Assembly: GCA_051747385.1 (NCBI GenBank)
Contig: JBNJGB010000058.1
Coordinates: 1-23,641 of the forward strand
Source: JBNJGB01 sp051747385
GTDB taxonomy: Bacteria; Myxococcota_A; UBA9042; PHBI01; JACKFB01
Reading direction: 5' to 3'
DNA: 23,641 bases
Part shown: one piece after another, positions 1-8,744 of the stretch
Numbering within the stretch: position 1 is the first letter of the stretch
Layout of the letters: each line of letters begins with the position of its first letter
Notes under the pieces: generated by a model
The model's input: the letters and a program-made list of their open reading frames with translations, nothing else
The model's database searches: none
What the model was told of the DNA's origin: nothing
Program-made: the position numbers and the translations under genes

Positions 1-1928
1 CGCTCCTCGGCGGTCGGGCAGCGGACCGTGGTGCCCTCCGGGAAGCCGTCGATGACCGTCTGGCGCGACAGGTCGTAGGTCCGCCGCGGCGCGTTCTTCA
101 CGCCGTCGTTGCCCCCGAAGTCCTCGAGGGCCAGGACGGCCATCTCGACGGCGGCGCCGTGTCCGGTGGCCACGTCCTCGGGCACCGTCGCCGCGTACAT
201 CACGTTGAACTTGGCGCTGTGGTGGTCGTGGAGCGCCTTCTGCCACATCTCCTCCTCCATGGCGCGGATCATGGTGTCGCGCAGCGGGGAGTCGCCCAGC
301 ATGGTGATGAGCTGCCAGTGGGTCCCGTAGGTGATGTGGTCGCCGTAGTACTTGAAGCAGAAGTCCGGCAGGCGGAAGGCCTGCATGGTCAGGGCCACCT
401 CGTCGGCGCGCAGGTTCCCGATGAGCTCCTCGAACAGGAACTCCCGGTACTGCTCGTCGCCGGTGAACCAGTACGCCATGGCCGCCAGGTGGATCATGTG
501 GCTGGCGTCTCCGCCGCGGATGTTCGGCGCGTAGAAGTGGTCGACCTGGTTTTCCGGCATGTCGCTGCTGCCGTCCTTCAGCCCGTTGGCGAAGTCGAGC
601 ATCTGGAGCAGGAAGTCGTCCGCGGCGGCGTCGATGACCACGTCCGGCTCGAGCTGCACCGTGTCCGGGCAGGACCGGTCGAACTCCTCCGCGTTGTTCC
701 GGTTGATGCCCGCGTTGTAGTAGAGCACCAGCCGATCCTGCTTCCTCAGGTCGATGTCGTCCGGATCCAGCTTCAGACCGCTCCCGCCGAAGTAGCTGGT
801 CAGCGCGTCCGTCACGTCGGGGTTGTCCTGGATATTGATGATCTCCAGGCGCCGCAGGCGCTTCAGGTAGCAGGTCATGTGCTCGACCATGCGGGCCGCG
901 AGGTCCTCGTCGCGCAGCAGCGGATAGACCAGCGGGAAGGTCATCATCGGGCCCGTGTACTGGTCGATGGACGGGTGCCCGTTCCACATCGGCGTGCCCT
1001 GCACGAGGCCGCCCTCCCCGTCCGGGATGCCGTCGAAGTACGCGTCCGGCAGGCCCTCCACGGACTCCGGGTCCTCGATGGGGTTGTGCCGCGCGTGCAG
1101 GTCCGGGTCCTCGGGGTCACCGAAGTAGATCATGTGCTCGTCCGACTGCGGGCTCCCCTCCGGCAGCAGCAGGAAGTGGTGCCGCGCCAGGTAGCCGGGG
1201 ATGCCCGTGACGTCGAAGGCGCGCACCAGGGTCCGCGTGGTCTCCTCCATGCGCTGGTAGTCCGCCTCGGTCCCCGTGGCCACGTAACGGAAGATGTCCG
1301 AGGACAGGGCCGCGCCGGTCCAGATCGAGGCGTCCCCCTTCCCGGCGTAGTGGGAGAAGTTCGCGGGGTCGGACCACTCCTCCTCCGGCGTGTCCCCGGG
1401 CATGGGCTTGTTGAACACGCGCTCGGCCGTCTGGTCGTCCGGCGAGCTGTGGAGGTCGTACCAGCGGTCGTAGAGGAAGACCCTCTCCAGCAGCGGATCC
1501 GGCTCGGCCACGAACTCGCCGGCCGCCGGGTCGTAGATGGCGCAGCGCTGCGCCGTCCCCTCGACGCAGCGCTCTTCCCGGTAGACGGGACAGCTCGTGT
1601 GCTCGTCCTCCGCGAGGGGATCCGCCGGCGGCCCCGCGATGGTCGGGAACAGCTCCAGCTCGGGCAGGGGCTGCTCCACCTCGGCGTCGTCTCCGGCGTC
1701 GCCGTCGGCCTCGACATCCGGACCTGCGTCGGCCACATCCTCGACGGTGTCCGGCGCGACATCCTCCACGGTGTCGGGGGTCGCGTCCTCGACCGTGTCG
1801 TCGACCACGTCGAGGGCGGTGTCCTCCACCACGTCCTCGGCCGGGCCCTCGTCCGAGCCCCCGTCGTCGCATGCCACCAACGCCGCGGCCGCCGCCGCGA
1901 GCACGAACCAACCCCTGCAATTCCTCAT
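1..1928 (-). CDS. Lipoprotein with acidic linker and probable alpha/alpha-toroid domain (3' end outside window)
   Basis: The gene runs off the left edge, so only the first 642 codons are visible; the frame stays open throughout. The ATG at 1928 follows a strong AGGAGG (1934-1939) five bases upstream. The product opens with a lipoprotein signal ending in lipobox LVAC (Cys20). A low-complexity linker rich in Asp, Glu, Val and Thr (about residues 21-86) follows, typical of surface lipoproteins in Myxococcota. A folded region then contains SIWTGAALSSDIFRYVATG (201-219) and, near 240-249, VTGIPGYLAR. Motifs of this kind recur in secreted proteins with helical-hairpin (alpha/alpha)n toroid folds, as in some glycan-active enzymes; that link is inferred. 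No catalytic residues could be assigned. It lies 121 bp downstream of truC on the same strand. A secreted or outer-membrane lipoprotein is well supported; enzymatic function is not. Confidence 0.8.
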   Translation of the reverse strand, partial: MRNCRGWFVLAAAAAALVACDDGGSDEGPAEDVVEDTALDVVDDTVEDATPDTVEDVAPDTVEDVADAGPDVEADGDAGDDAEVEQPLPELELFPTIAGPPADPLAEDEHTSCPVYREERCVEGTAQRCAIYDPAAGEFVAEPDPLLERVFLYDRWYDLHSSPDDQTAERVFNKPMPGDTPEEEWSDPANFSHYAGKGDASIWTGAALSSDIFRYVATGTEADYQRMEETTRTLVRAFDVTGIPGYLARHHFLLLPEGSPQSDEHMIYFGDPEDPDLHARHNPIEDPESVEGLPDAYFDGIPDGEGGLVQGTPMWNGHPSIDQYTGPMMTFPLVYPLLRDEDLAARMVEHMTCYLKRLRRLEIINIQDNPDVTDALTSYFGGSGLKLDPDDIDLRKQDRLVLYYNAGINRNNAEEFDRSCPDTVQLEPDVVIDAAADDFLLQMLDFANGLKDGSSDMPENQVDHFYAPNIRGGDASHMIHLAAMAYWFTGDEQYREFLFEELIGNLRADEVALTMQAFRLPDFCFKYYGDHITYGTHWQLITMLGDSPLRDTMIRAMEEEMWQKALHDHHSAKFNVMYAATVPEDVATGHGAAVEMAVLALEDFGGNDGVKNAPRRTYDLSRQTVIDGFPEGTTVRCPTAEE

Positions 1929-1983
1929 TCGCGCCTCCTGAGCGGGCGTCATCTTGTCCGCTCGGACGATCCGGCGCAACTCC

Positions 1984-2015
1984 CGCCGGGCACCCGGCGT
2001 ACCGGGGTTTCCCCG
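1984..2015. terminator. Tandem hairpins downstream of truC (possible terminator)
   Basis: Two short inverted repeats lie back to back in the 121-bp gap between the truC stop and the next lipoprotein start. The first is CGCCGGG-CA-CCCGGCG at 1984-1999. The second is CGGGG-TTT-CCCCG at 2003-2015. Neither is followed by a clear T-tract on either strand, so a terminator role is tentative. Confidence 0.3.
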
Positions 2016-2049
2016 CGCCCGCCCCGGGGGCCAGCCGGAGGGCCCGCGG

Positions 2050-2733
2050 TCAGGGCAGCAGGTCGGCCGGCGCGCCGATGCGCTCCAGGGGCCCGCGGAG
2101 GTCGTCGGGAAGCGGCGCTTGCACGGCGAGGTCCTCTCCGGTCTCCGGATGCGGCACGACGATCTCCGCCGCGTGGAGCGCCAGCCTGTGGAGGTCATGC
2201 TCGCTCCGGAACAGGCGGTTGTGCCGCCCGTCGCCGTAGTTCACGTCGCCCACGATGGGGCAGGACAGGTGCCGCAGGTGCCGCCGGACCTGGTGCGTGC
2301 GGCCGGTCCGCGGCCACGCCTCCACCAGGGAGTATCGCCGGCGGAAGATCCACAGGCGCCGGAAGTCCGTCTGCGCCGGGAGGGTCTCGGCCTCGCCCTT
2401 GCGCTTCTTGAGGGCGTGGTCGACGGTCCCCTCCCGCGGCGGGATCCCGCGCACCAGGGCCAGGTAGCGCTTGGTCACGCGCTGCTCCCGGAACGCCCGC
2501 TGGACGACGCCGGCCCCCTCCGAGTCCAGGGCGAAGACCAGGGCGCCGCTCGTGGCGCGATCCAGGCGGTGCACCGTGTAGACGCGCTGCCCGATGGCGT
2601 CCCGCGTCACCGTCATGGCGTAGTGCGGGTCCCGCGCCCAGCCCTTGTGGACCGCCAGGCCCGAGGGCTTGTGGACGACGACCAGGCGCGCGTCCCGGTG
2701 GAGGATCTCGACGGGGGGCGGCGGGCTACTCAT
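2050..2733 (-). CDS. truC: tRNA pseudouridine synthase, TruC-type (RluA family)
   Basis: A 227-residue RluA-family pseudouridine synthase. The catalytic motif HRLDR is at 55-59, with Asp58 as the expected nucleophile that attacks C1' of the target uridine. The order of conserved blocks matches E. coli TruC, which modifies U65 of tRNA-Ile and tRNA-Asp: VHKPSG (20-25), HRLDRATSG, KRYLALVRG, then TGRTHQVRRHLRHL and PIVGD with the NYGDGRHNR segment. It is shorter than E. coli TruC at the C terminus. There is no S4 domain and no signal peptide, so it is cytosolic. The ATG at 2733 overlaps the last 8 bp of the upstream esterase gene, suggesting translational coupling. The family is certain; the exact tRNA target is inferred from similarity. 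Confidence 0.88.
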   Translation of the reverse strand: MSSPPPPVEILHRDARLVVVHKPSGLAVHKGWARDPHYAMTVTRDAIGQRVYTVHRLDRATSGALVFALDSEGAGVVQRAFREQRVTKRYLALVRGIPPREGTVDHALKKRKGEAETLPAQTDFRRLWIFRRRYSLVEAWPRTGRTHQVRRHLRHLSCPIVGDVNYGDGRHNRLFRSEHDLHRLALHAAEIVVPHPETGEDLAVQAPLPDDLRGPLERIGAPADLLP

Positions 2734-5700
2734 TCCAGGGGAGGAACTCGCAGGTGCCGTCCGCCAGGCAGGGATCGTCCCGCACGGACTCGCCGCGCGA
2801 CCCGAAGAACGTGATGATCTGGTTGACCACGAAGCTGTTGACGTTGAACGCCCGCTCCGGGATGGAGGGCGGCACGCCGTGCGACCCCGTGCGCGTCACG
2901 TACGGGATGCGGAATGCGCTGGTCCCGTGGGACGTCTCGACGGTCGGCCGCAGCGGGTCGTCCAGGTCGTACTCCGGCAGGACCAGCCGATCCGTGCCCC
3001 GGTCCAGGTCCATGACGTCGAAGTGCACGCCCTGCAGGTCGGCGTCCGCCACCTGCGCGCACATGGGCTCGCAGGGGACGCAGATCCCGTCGTAGAAGCA
3101 GGCCTGCCCCTCCGGGCACGTGGCGTCGCAGTCCGTCGGGTCCGCGTCGGGGCACCCCTCCGTGAAGAAGGCCCGATAGCGATCCTCCTCGCCGGGGCGC
3201 GCGGCGGGGCACGTCCACTCGGTCTCGGGAAGCTGCCAGGGGCAGAACCCGGAGTAGTCCTTGCGCTCCACGTAGCGGTCCAGCCGGTCGATGCCCTCGA
3301 CGACGTGGTGCTCCCGCAGGACCTCCATCTCCGTCCGTCCGCGCTCGGGGTCCGGGTGTTCGAAGTCCACGAGGCCCAGGGCCCGCGCCAGGGTGATGCC
3401 CGCGGCGATGGGCACGTCGGCGTCGCCGACGGTGTGATGGAGGAGCACGCTCGCGCCGTCACCCGCGTCCCGCGCCGCCCGGACGTCGCCCGTCTCGTAC
3501 GGGAAGTCCAGAGGCTCCCGGAGGGCGAAGCGCGCGTAGGTCGCGGGATCCCCCGGGGCCAACACGGTCTGTGAGATGGCCAGCAGGCGCCGGAAGTCCG
3601 GGCTGTTGCGCGTGTAGCCGAGCCCCTCGTGGAGCGCCACCAGCGGCGTGCCCTCGCCGTATCGGACGCCCTGGTAGACGAACGGCCGCGCCACCGCCTC
3701 GATGGTCTCCTTCACCGGGCCGTCCCAGCCGTCATGGACCAGCACCCGCAGGCGGTCGCCCAGGCCTGCGACGGTGTCGGGCGACGGCGCGACGGGAAGC
3801 TCCGAGTCGTCGGTCAGGCCCAGGTACTCGCGCTTGTCGCCGAGGCGCAGCGCGTCCGCCTGGATGCCGACGCGGAAGCGCAGGTCGTCGCCGGCGAACG
3901 CCTCCACGTACTCCCCGGTGTCCACGTTCTCGACCACGACCCGGTCGCCCGGCCGGATGGCGTCGCTCACGTGGAACACGGGCCTCGCGGGCTCGTTGAC
4001 GTTGGGGACCAGGAAGCCCACGTCCACGCGGCCGTCGGGCTGCCCCTCCTCGTCGGCGTGGGGCGCGAAGGTCACGAACGGCCCGATGATGGGCAGGAGC
4101 ACGGCCTCGGGCACGCCCAGGTTCGTGGAGCGGATGCCCACCTGCACCAGGCCGCCGGCCCCGGAGATGGGCGCCGCGCCCTGGATGGCCGGCTCCACGG
4201 CCGCCAGGGTCGCGCTGGCGATCCCGCCGAGGCTCTGCCCCCACACGTAGTACGGGTGCTCGGGCTCCTCCGGGTCCCGGACGCCGTCGCCGTCCTCGTC
4301 GGACCAGCCGCCCAGGTCCGGGACGCCGTCCCCGTCGAAGTCGGCGAGCAGGTCCGGCGCCCCGTCCCCGTCCGTGTCGGTGGCCATCCGGCGCTCGCCG
4401 TCCACGGCGCGGAGGCTGCGGATGAACTGCATCTGGTCGATGGCCTGCTGCCGGAGCATGTCCCGGGTGTGGAAGACGTCCGCCACCCAGAAGTCCGTGC
4501 CGTTGTCGCGCGCCCCGATGACGCCGTCATTGTCGTTGTCCCGGACGCGGCCGCCGATGTAGCTGTCGTAGAAGTTCGCTAGGCCGGCCTCCTCCACGAG
4601 GAGCTCGACGAGGCTGGCGATGCCCTCCTCGTCGGCCGGGATGACCACGCCGTGGCCCGGCGCCTCCACGGAGCACAGGGCGAACCCGGCCTTCGCGAAG
4701 CGTCCCGCGAAGCCGAGGGTCTCGAAGCTCGCCCCGGAGTAGCCGTGGGCGTAGATGACCACGGGGAACGGCGGGCGGTGCTCCTCCGTCGTCTCCGGCA
4801 CAGAGCAGATGAACGGCACCGTGGACGGGCTCCGGACGGCCTCCCCGTCCTGCAGGTCCACGTCGAAGGACTCGTCCTGGTCGTCCGGATACTCCGGCGT
4901 CGCCCGGCCGTCCTTGTCCACGAGGAAGTAGGGCGTCTGGTAGTCTCCGACGGCCCAGTAGGCCACGTGCTTCGTGTCCTTCAGCAGGTCGTCGCCGGCG
5001 CCCGGCGTCTCCAGGAGCTCCCCGGACAGCGGCGCGATGAGCGGCTCCAGCAGGTCGCGCGGCAGGACGTAGGGGCTGTCGGGCAGCTCTCCGTCCTCAT
5101 CGGGGTCCCGGGACGGCCGGGCGCGCATCCCCTCCACCGGCACCTCCGCCCCCAGGCCGGCCAGCGGCCCGGAGCCGTACAGCCCCTCGCGGATGGCCAG
5201 CAGCTCGTCGGAGTGCGTCCCGGTCGTGAACGTCCACGCGAACGCCACGTCGTCGAGGGTCAGGCCCCAGCACGGCAGCATCTCCTCGAGGCGGGACAGG
5301 GGCTCCGCCTGGCTCGCCGCCGCGATGCCGTCGAAGGGCGACTCCACGGGCCGCCCCTGGCGGTCCTTCAGGTGCTTCGTGAGCACCACCGCGTAGCGGC
5401 TCCCCTCCCGGAGGGGGACCATCGGCCACGTGATGAGGGTGTTCGTCTCGGACTCCCAGAACGTGAGCATGTCGTCCGCCTGGGCCGCGGGGTCGTCCCA
5501 CGCGGTGTGGGGCTGTCCGCTCCAGGTGTTCGGCGTGTCGAGGTGCCCGTCGAAGTCGGTGTCCTCGTACGGGTCGAGCACGCCGTCGCCGTCCAGGTCC
5601 TCCTGCACGGTCTCGAACAGCAGGTTCGGCGAGCCGGCGCGGGCGTCGTCCCCGGGGGTGTCGCAGAGCTTCGGCTCGCAGATGAACTCCCCCTCCCAGA

Positions 5701-6229
5701 GGTGGAAGTTGTACTGGCAGGGCCGCTCCAGGACGATGGGGTAGTTGCCGTGGCCCACGTCCAGGGGCACCCGCCGACGCGCGCCCTCCCCGCCGCCGCA
5801 CACGTCGCCCCCACCGTCGAGGCGGATGAGCAGGATGCCGTCGTTCGAGGGATCCCGATCGTCCACGTGGCGAGCGCGGACGTCCTCCAGATCCAGCGGG
5901 GCGTCGAAGCCCACCGAGATGGGCGCCATGAGCCCGAAGCCGTCCAGGCGGTTCAGCTTCCGCCGGAAGCGGCGCTCCATGTGGGTCGTGGCCTCCATGG
6001 AGACGTTCAGGCGCCGGCCGGTGGGCGAGTCGGGTTCGAGCCGCGTGGCCGTGTCGTTCGGGAACGGGATCTCCGGAAACGGCTGCGCGTCGATGTCGTA
6101 GACCACCCGGGGGCCGCCGGTCTCCAGGGCCGAGCGCAGGACATCGGGGGGCTCGCCGCCGCACGACACGAGCGCGACGGCCAGGAGGAGCAGGAGGGGC
6201 GAGCGTCGACTGCGTCGTAGCGGCTGCAT
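2726..6229 (-). CDS. Large secreted lipoprotein with alpha/beta-hydrolase (esterase) core and Ca-binding-type repeats
   Basis: A 1167-residue protein with a lipoprotein signal (lipobox LVSC, Cys23). The N-terminal region has the PFPNDTATRLEPDSPTGRR block seen in large secreted delta-proteobacterial proteins. An alpha/beta-hydrolase core follows: HGYSG (495-499, oxyanion region) and the nucleophile elbow GQSLGG with Ser666. Likely partners are Asp936 or Asp938 (VGDADVPI) and His1117 (TGSHGVPP). Aspartate-rich DxDxDG repeats resembling thrombospondin type-3 or EF-hand loops occur at about 211-232, 563-575 and 617-655. A Cys-rich patch covers about 1007-1057. In-frame ATGs at 6247, 6238 and 6322 are possible; 6229 gives the cleanest signal peptide, but no start has a convincing Shine-Dalgarno. 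It is the first gene of a probable operon with truC. Esterase or lipase activity is inferred; the substrate is unknown. Confidence 0.82.
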   Translation of the reverse strand: MQPLRRSRRSPLLLLLAVALVSCGGEPPDVLRSALETGGPRVVYDIDAQPFPEIPFPNDTATRLEPDSPTGRRLNVSMEATTHMERRFRRKLNRLDGFGLMAPISVGFDAPLDLEDVRARHVDDRDPSNDGILLIRLDGGGDVCGGGEGARRRVPLDVGHGNYPIVLERPCQYNFHLWEGEFICEPKLCDTPGDDARAGSPNLLFETVQEDLDGDGVLDPYEDTDFDGHLDTPNTWSGQPHTAWDDPAAQADDMLTFWESETNTLITWPMVPLREGSRYAVVLTKHLKDRQGRPVESPFDGIAAASQAEPLSRLEEMLPCWGLTLDDVAFAWTFTTGTHSDELLAIREGLYGSGPLAGLGAEVPVEGMRARPSRDPDEDGELPDSPYVLPRDLLEPLIAPLSGELLETPGAGDDLLKDTKHVAYWAVGDYQTPYFLVDKDGRATPEYPDDQDESFDVDLQDGEAVRSPSTVPFICSVPETTEEHRPPFPVVIYAHGYSGASFETLGFAGRFAKAGFALCSVEAPGHGVVIPADEEGIASLVELLVEEAGLANFYDSYIGGRVRDNDNDGVIGARDNGTDFWVADVFHTRDMLRQQAIDQMQFIRSLRAVDGERRMATDTDGDGAPDLLADFDGDGVPDLGGWSDEDGDGVRDPEEPEHPYYVWGQSLGGIASATLAAVEPAIQGAAPISGAGGLVQVGIRSTNLGVPEAVLLPIIGPFVTFAPHADEEGQPDGRVDVGFLVPNVNEPARPVFHVSDAIRPGDRVVVENVDTGEYVEAFAGDDLRFRVGIQADALRLGDKREYLGLTDDSELPVAPSPDTVAGLGDRLRVLVHDGWDGPVKETIEAVARPFVYQGVRYGEGTPLVALHEGLGYTRNSPDFRRLLAISQTVLAPGDPATYARFALREPLDFPYETGDVRAARDAGDGASVLLHHTVGDADVPIAAGITLARALGLVDFEHPDPERGRTEMEVLREHHVVEGIDRLDRYVERKDYSGFCPWQLPETEWTCPAARPGEEDRYRAFFTEGCPDADPTDCDATCPEGQACFYDGICVPCEPMCAQVADADLQGVHFDVMDLDRGTDRLVLPEYDLDDPLRPTVETSHGTSAFRIPYVTRTGSHGVPPSIPERAFNVNSFVVNQIITFFGSRGESVRDDPCLADGTCEFLPWNE

Positions 6230-6337
6230 CGAGGGCATGATGCCCATCGGGGCGCGGACCGCAAGCACGGGACGACGCCCCGTGTGTCCGGGCGGTATCC
6301 CGGGACCTGGCGCGTCCGGCATGTTAGCCTCCCGGGC

Positions 6338-6697
6338 GTGGACGATCTCATCCCGGCGCAGCTCGAGGAGCTACGGGCCGATCTGGAGGCGCTCCGCGAG
6401 GAGCTCGCCGCCACGGTCGAGGCGTCCCGGTCCGGCTCCGCCATCGTGGATCTCGACCAGCCCATCGGCCGGGTGTCGCGGGTGGACGCCCTGCAGCAGC
6501 AGTCCATGGCCAAGGCGGCCCGCCAGCGCCACGAGCAGCGCCTGAAGCAGGTGGAGGCGGCCCTCCGGCGCATCGCCGCCGGCGAGTACGGGGAGTGCCT
6601 CCGCTGCGACGATCCCATCGCCTGGCGCCGCCTGAAGGCCCGCCCGGAGACGCCGCTGTGCCTCGAATGCCAGGCCGAGGTGGAGCGCACCCGATGA
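6338..6697 (+). CDS. TraR/DksA-type C4 zinc-finger protein
   Basis: A 119-residue protein from a GTG start at 6338. An N-terminal coiled-coil-prone segment (about 5-80) includes the DLDQPIGRVSRVDALQQQSM block, which recurs in short DksA-like proteins. The C-terminal zinc finger follows as CLRC (Cys87, Cys90) and CLEC (Cys108, Cys111), preceded by GEYGEC. DksA and TraR proteins bind the secondary channel of RNA polymerase and modulate initiation, often with ppGpp. This one is shorter than E. coli DksA (151 residues), so it may be a paralogue or a protein of different function. A GTG at 6284 would add 18 residues, but these do not look conserved. No strong Shine-Dalgarno was seen. It is transcribed divergently from the esterase gene, and the next gene begins 43 bp downstream. 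Confidence 0.87.
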   Translation: MDDLIPAQLEELRADLEALREELAATVEASRSGSAIVDLDQPIGRVSRVDALQQQSMAKAARQRHEQRLKQVEAALRRIAAGEYGECLRCDDPIAWRRLKARPETPLCLECQAEVERTR

Positions 6698-6740
6698 GCG
6701 GCGGCGGGAAGAGGGCCGGCGCGACGGGGGTTGACCGTCC

Positions 6741-7034
6741 GTGAGCGAACGCGACGAGCCACGCCCGAGCAACGTCATCGACCTCGTGAACCGCATGTCG
6801 GACGAGGCCTCCCAGCGCGTGGCCGCCGCCACGGCGGCCCGGGAGCTGTTGGACGTGCAGCAGCACCTCCTGATCCTGGCGGCCCAGATCGTCGAGGCGA
6901 GCGGCACCCGCCTCCCGCCCCGCCCGGACGAGGCCACGCTGCGCCGGGCCGCCCACCCGGAGGCCGACGCCCTCCTGGACCTCCGCCGTCAGGCCATCGA
7001 CACCATGCGGCTCCTCATGCCCGACGTGCACTGA
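6741..7034 (+). CDS. Small hypothetical protein
   Basis: A 97-residue soluble, mostly helical protein from a GTG at 6741, with a G-rich stretch (6726-6730) about ten bases upstream. It has no signal peptide, membrane segment, cysteines or recognisable motif. The composition is rich in Ala, Leu, Arg and Glu, with long helical stretches (NVIDLVNRM, then AARELLDVQQHLLILAAQIVE). It sits 43 bp behind the DksA-like gene on the same strand and ends 25 bp before the convergent glycosyltransferase gene. Co-transcription with the DksA-like gene is likely. Function is unknown. Confidence 0.6.
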   Translation: MSERDEPRPSNVIDLVNRMSDEASQRVAAATAARELLDVQQHLLILAAQIVEASGTRLPPRPDEATLRRAAHPEADALLDLRRQAIDTMRLLMPDVH

Positions 7035-7059
7035 CCGGAGCGCAGGCGCCCGCCCGGGG

Positions 7060-8742
7060 CTATCGCGGACCGTCGTCCCGAACCCAGGACACGAGGTAGA
7101 GCCCCCAGGCCTCGTCCGAGAGCTGCGGGTGCCGCCGATAGAGCCCGTGGAGGACGTACTGCTCCTCGAGCCGGGGATCCCGGTGGAGGAGCGGCGAGAA
7201 GCCGTAGCCGCCGACGGCGTCGAGCAGCTCCGGACCACGCTCGCGCGGCCGGAGATCGGCGGTCCGTCGGACGGTCGCCGTGGGCAGTCGGACCACGAGC
7301 GCGATGGCGCCGGGGCGAGCGTCGAAGATCATGTCGCGGAGGGCCCGCCGGAATCGCCGGAGCCGCTGTCCCGAGTCCTGCCCCTCCCGCGGGATGACGC
7401 CGAACATGGACACCCCCATCCCGTGACGGAGGCGGGCGACGTCGCGGGTCACGAGCCCGATGTAGTCGAAGAACCTCAGGTCCGGCGCGGAGTAGGGGCA
7501 CATCCCCATGTCCTGGTACGCCACGGTGGCGCCGTCGGGCAGGGCGAGCGCGAGGTCCCTGCACATGCGGCCCTGGCTGCGGCGCATGGTCTCGTACCAG
7601 CGTTGGGTGCCCTCGCTCGCACGCGCCACGTCAGTGCCCGCCTGGTACGCCATGACGCCCCCCCACGCCGCCAGCGCGATCGCGGCGGCCCGGAGCCCCG
7701 CCCGGGACAGCCTCGCCCGGAGCCCGGTGACGAGGAGGTGCAGCCCGTGACCGGCGAGGACCGCCAGCAGGACCAGGCCGGGCATCACCAGCCGGCCCTC
7801 CTCCATCTCGTCGCCGCCCACCCACACGAGGTACGCGAAGAAGAACACCCCGAGCCCCCAGAGGCCGGCGACGTGCAGCACGCGTCGAGCGTCCACGCGG
7901 TCGAGGCTCTCCAGGAGCAGCGCGAGCGTGGCGAGCAGCGGAATCCACACGAAGCTCCCCATCTCCCACAGGCGGAACAGGTCTTCGAAACCGTCGGCGA
8001 GGCGGGCTCCGTGGGCGCTCTTCACGAACCAGGTGTTGGGGAGCAGATCACCGAAGTAGTGAAGGCGCCAGGCGTGGTACGCCCCGACGACCAGGGCCGG
8101 ACCGAGGACCACGCGCAGGAGACGCCGCACACCGCCCGCCTGCCGCTCGCGCAGCATCACGGCGGCTGCGCCGATGCCCGCGACCGCCAGGACGAGGTGG
8201 CCCTCGGGCCGGAGGAGGCAGGCGAGGACGCCCAGCCACACGGCGCCGTGGAGGCGCCGCCGCGCGAGCAGCAGGATGGACCACAGGCACGCGGCGGCGA
8301 ACGGCACGGTCTCCATCCCGCTCATGAGGTAGCGGCCCGCCGTCGGGGTCACGGCGACGAGCAGGGCCGGGAGCAGCGCGATCACGAGCCTCTCCGGCGG
8401 CCCCCGCCCTGCCAGGAGGAGCGCGTAGCGGAACACGCCCCACCCCAGCCACACCGCCGCCAGGAACGCCACGACGCGCGCCGTCCACAGCACCGCGTCC
8501 GCGCCCCCGCCGAGGGCCTGCGGCGGCACCATCAGCATGGTCCACGCGAAGTTCGTGTATCCCTCGACGCGCTCGCCCGGGTTGAACACGAGCTCGCCGT
8601 GGTGGACGAGGTTGTACGCGTACCGCGCCGAGATGAGGAAGTCGTCCTTGGCGTAGCCGCGGAACATCCACGCGGACCACAGCACGGCCGCGGCGATGGC
8701 GATCACGGCGAGCGGCCGCCGCCCCCTCCGCCGACCCGGCAT
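7060..8742 (-). CDS. GT-C-type polytopic membrane glycosyltransferase
   Basis: A 560-residue membrane protein. A hydrophobic segment at about 10-26 is followed by DDFLISARYAYNLV with Asp33-Asp34 in the first external loop, then GELVFNPGERVEGYTNFAW. This DD plus NPGERVEGYTN arrangement is typical of GT-C glycosyltransferases that use polyprenyl-phosphate sugars, including the family around mycobacterial AftB; the family link is from memory. Roughly nine or ten membrane helices extend to about residue 370. A soluble C-terminal domain (about 375-560) follows, with YQDMGMCPY and FFDYIGLV. The ATG at 8742 lies two bases beyond the end of the foldback element, which supplies the whole immediate leader; no Shine-Dalgarno is visible. 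The acceptor is unknown, and no other glycan genes are nearby. Confidence 0.8.
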   Translation of the reverse strand: MPGRRRGRRPLAVIAIAAAVLWSAWMFRGYAKDDFLISARYAYNLVHHGELVFNPGERVEGYTNFAWTMLMVPPQALGGGADAVLWTARVVAFLAAVWLGWGVFRYALLLAGRGPPERLVIALLPALLVAVTPTAGRYLMSGMETVPFAAACLWSILLLARRRLHGAVWLGVLACLLRPEGHLVLAVAGIGAAAVMLRERQAGGVRRLLRVVLGPALVVGAYHAWRLHYFGDLLPNTWFVKSAHGARLADGFEDLFRLWEMGSFVWIPLLATLALLLESLDRVDARRVLHVAGLWGLGVFFFAYLVWVGGDEMEEGRLVMPGLVLLAVLAGHGLHLLVTGLRARLSRAGLRAAAIALAAWGGVMAYQAGTDVARASEGTQRWYETMRRSQGRMCRDLALALPDGATVAYQDMGMCPYSAPDLRFFDYIGLVTRDVARLRHGMGVSMFGVIPREGQDSGQRLRRFRRALRDMIFDARPGAIALVVRLPTATVRRTADLRPRERGPELLDAVGGYGFSPLLHRDPRLEEQYVLHGLYRRHPQLSDEAWGLYLVSWVRDDGPR

Positions 8743-8744
8743 GG

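Noticed and set aside
159..2411. 750-codon plus-strand open frame
   Set aside because: It lies antisense to the lipoprotein and truC genes and has no motifs. The minus-strand readings have signal peptides, catalytic residues and ribosome sites. It is a GC-rich shadow frame.
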